From the NCBI GenBank assembly GCA_934659475.1, contig CAKUHX010000114.1:1-5362 (forward strand): a DNA stretch of 5,362 nt. The letters run 5' to 3'. The translations under genes were made by a program, and so were the position numbers. This stretch comes from an uncultured Oscillospiraceae bacterium (GTDB taxonomy: Bacteria > Bacillota > Clostridia > Oscillospirales > Oscillospiraceae). The notes under the pieces are model-generated. The model was not told the origin of the DNA, made no database searches, and worked only from the letters and a program-made list of their open reading frames with translations. Shown here one piece after another: positions 5,158 through 5,362 of this stretch; positions within the stretch are counted from its first letter, which is position 1, and each line of letters begins with the position of its first letter.

Positions 5158-5362
5158 TCAGCGTACCATCGCTTGACAAGGGCAGACACGGTTTTGACGG
5201 GCAGAAATGGGCCCATACATCGTCAAGCCCCTTGACGATACGGCAGTATCCTCTGCGGGCCTTTCCTTGTCTGGACACATTTCTGCTCCGGCAAAACTGC
5301 CTGCACCTGACAGGGATGGATCTTCGAGCGGTTTTTGGTTTTTGAGACACAGGTGGGCTGGC
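5158..5362. other. Non-coding region after dnaA, possible part of oriC before dnaN
   Basis: No family-like gene is seen; the short open frames here do not resemble DnaN. There is a perfect inverted repeat, ATCGTCAAG/CTTGACGAT, at 5219-5239 with a 3-nt loop and no following T-run. A motif TTGAC followed closely by GGCAG occurs three times on the plus strand (5173-5186, 5194-5205, 5232-5246). A T-rich patch (two TTTTT runs) lies at 5331-5347. No consensus DnaA box was found by eye. In Firmicutes this gap often holds the main origin boxes, and it may continue past the window edge. Confidence 0.4.

Noticed and set aside
5173..5222. dnaN promoter using TTGACA at 5173-5178 or TTGACG at 5194-5199
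   Set aside because: No acceptable -10 box lies 16-18 bp downstream of either; the best candidate, TACATC, matches only 3 of 6.
5219..5239. Intrinsic terminator of dnaA
   Set aside because: The 9-bp stem is perfect, but no T-run follows on either strand, so a standard terminator is not supported.

Overview
This window is the conserved chromosome-origin neighbourhood of a GC-rich member of the Firmicutes. The order rpmH, rnpA, yidD, yidC, jag on the minus strand, opposite dnaA on the plus strand, is the classical arrangement around oriC. The YidC type (no lipoprotein signal, long charged tail), a short 437-residue DnaA, very GC-rich third codon positions and strong AGGAGG ribosome binding sites suggest a gut clostridium of the Oscillospiraceae kind (Flavonifractor/Lawsonibacter-like). 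That placement is inference from memory, not from a search.

Layout. At 1-3151 on the minus strand lie a jag gene cut by the window edge, yidC, yidD, rnpA and rpmH. They are close-packed: 2 nt between yidC and jag, 36 nt between yidD and yidC, and a 4-nt ATGA overlap between rnpA and yidD. The exception is a structured 153-nt spacer between rpmH and rnpA. At 3152-3843 is a 692-bp non-coding region between the divergent units. It holds the rpmH leader with hairpins, a near-perfect leftward promoter, a run of palindromes that looks like intergenic repeat material, a 60-bp stretch with 75% A+T, and the rightward dnaA promoter with its own leader. At 3844-5157 is dnaA. At 5158-5362 is non-coding sequence after dnaA, in the place where oriC boxes and dnaN normally follow; it contains a perfect inverted repeat and repeated TTGAC motifs. 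dnaN is not reached.

How the parts work together. DnaA opens the origin. L34 (rpmH) completes the 50S ribosome and RnpA is the protein subunit of RNase P. YidD, YidC and Jag form a membrane-protein insertion and RNA-binding group. Replication forks leaving this region would run with transcription on both sides.

No undescribed multi-gene system is visible; the genes are core housekeeping. The less ordinary signals are non-coding: no consensus DnaA box was found by eye in either gap next to dnaA, palindromes are stacked between the two promoters, and the rpmH leader and the rpmH-rnpA spacer are structured. YidC and Jag also carry long low-complexity extensions.
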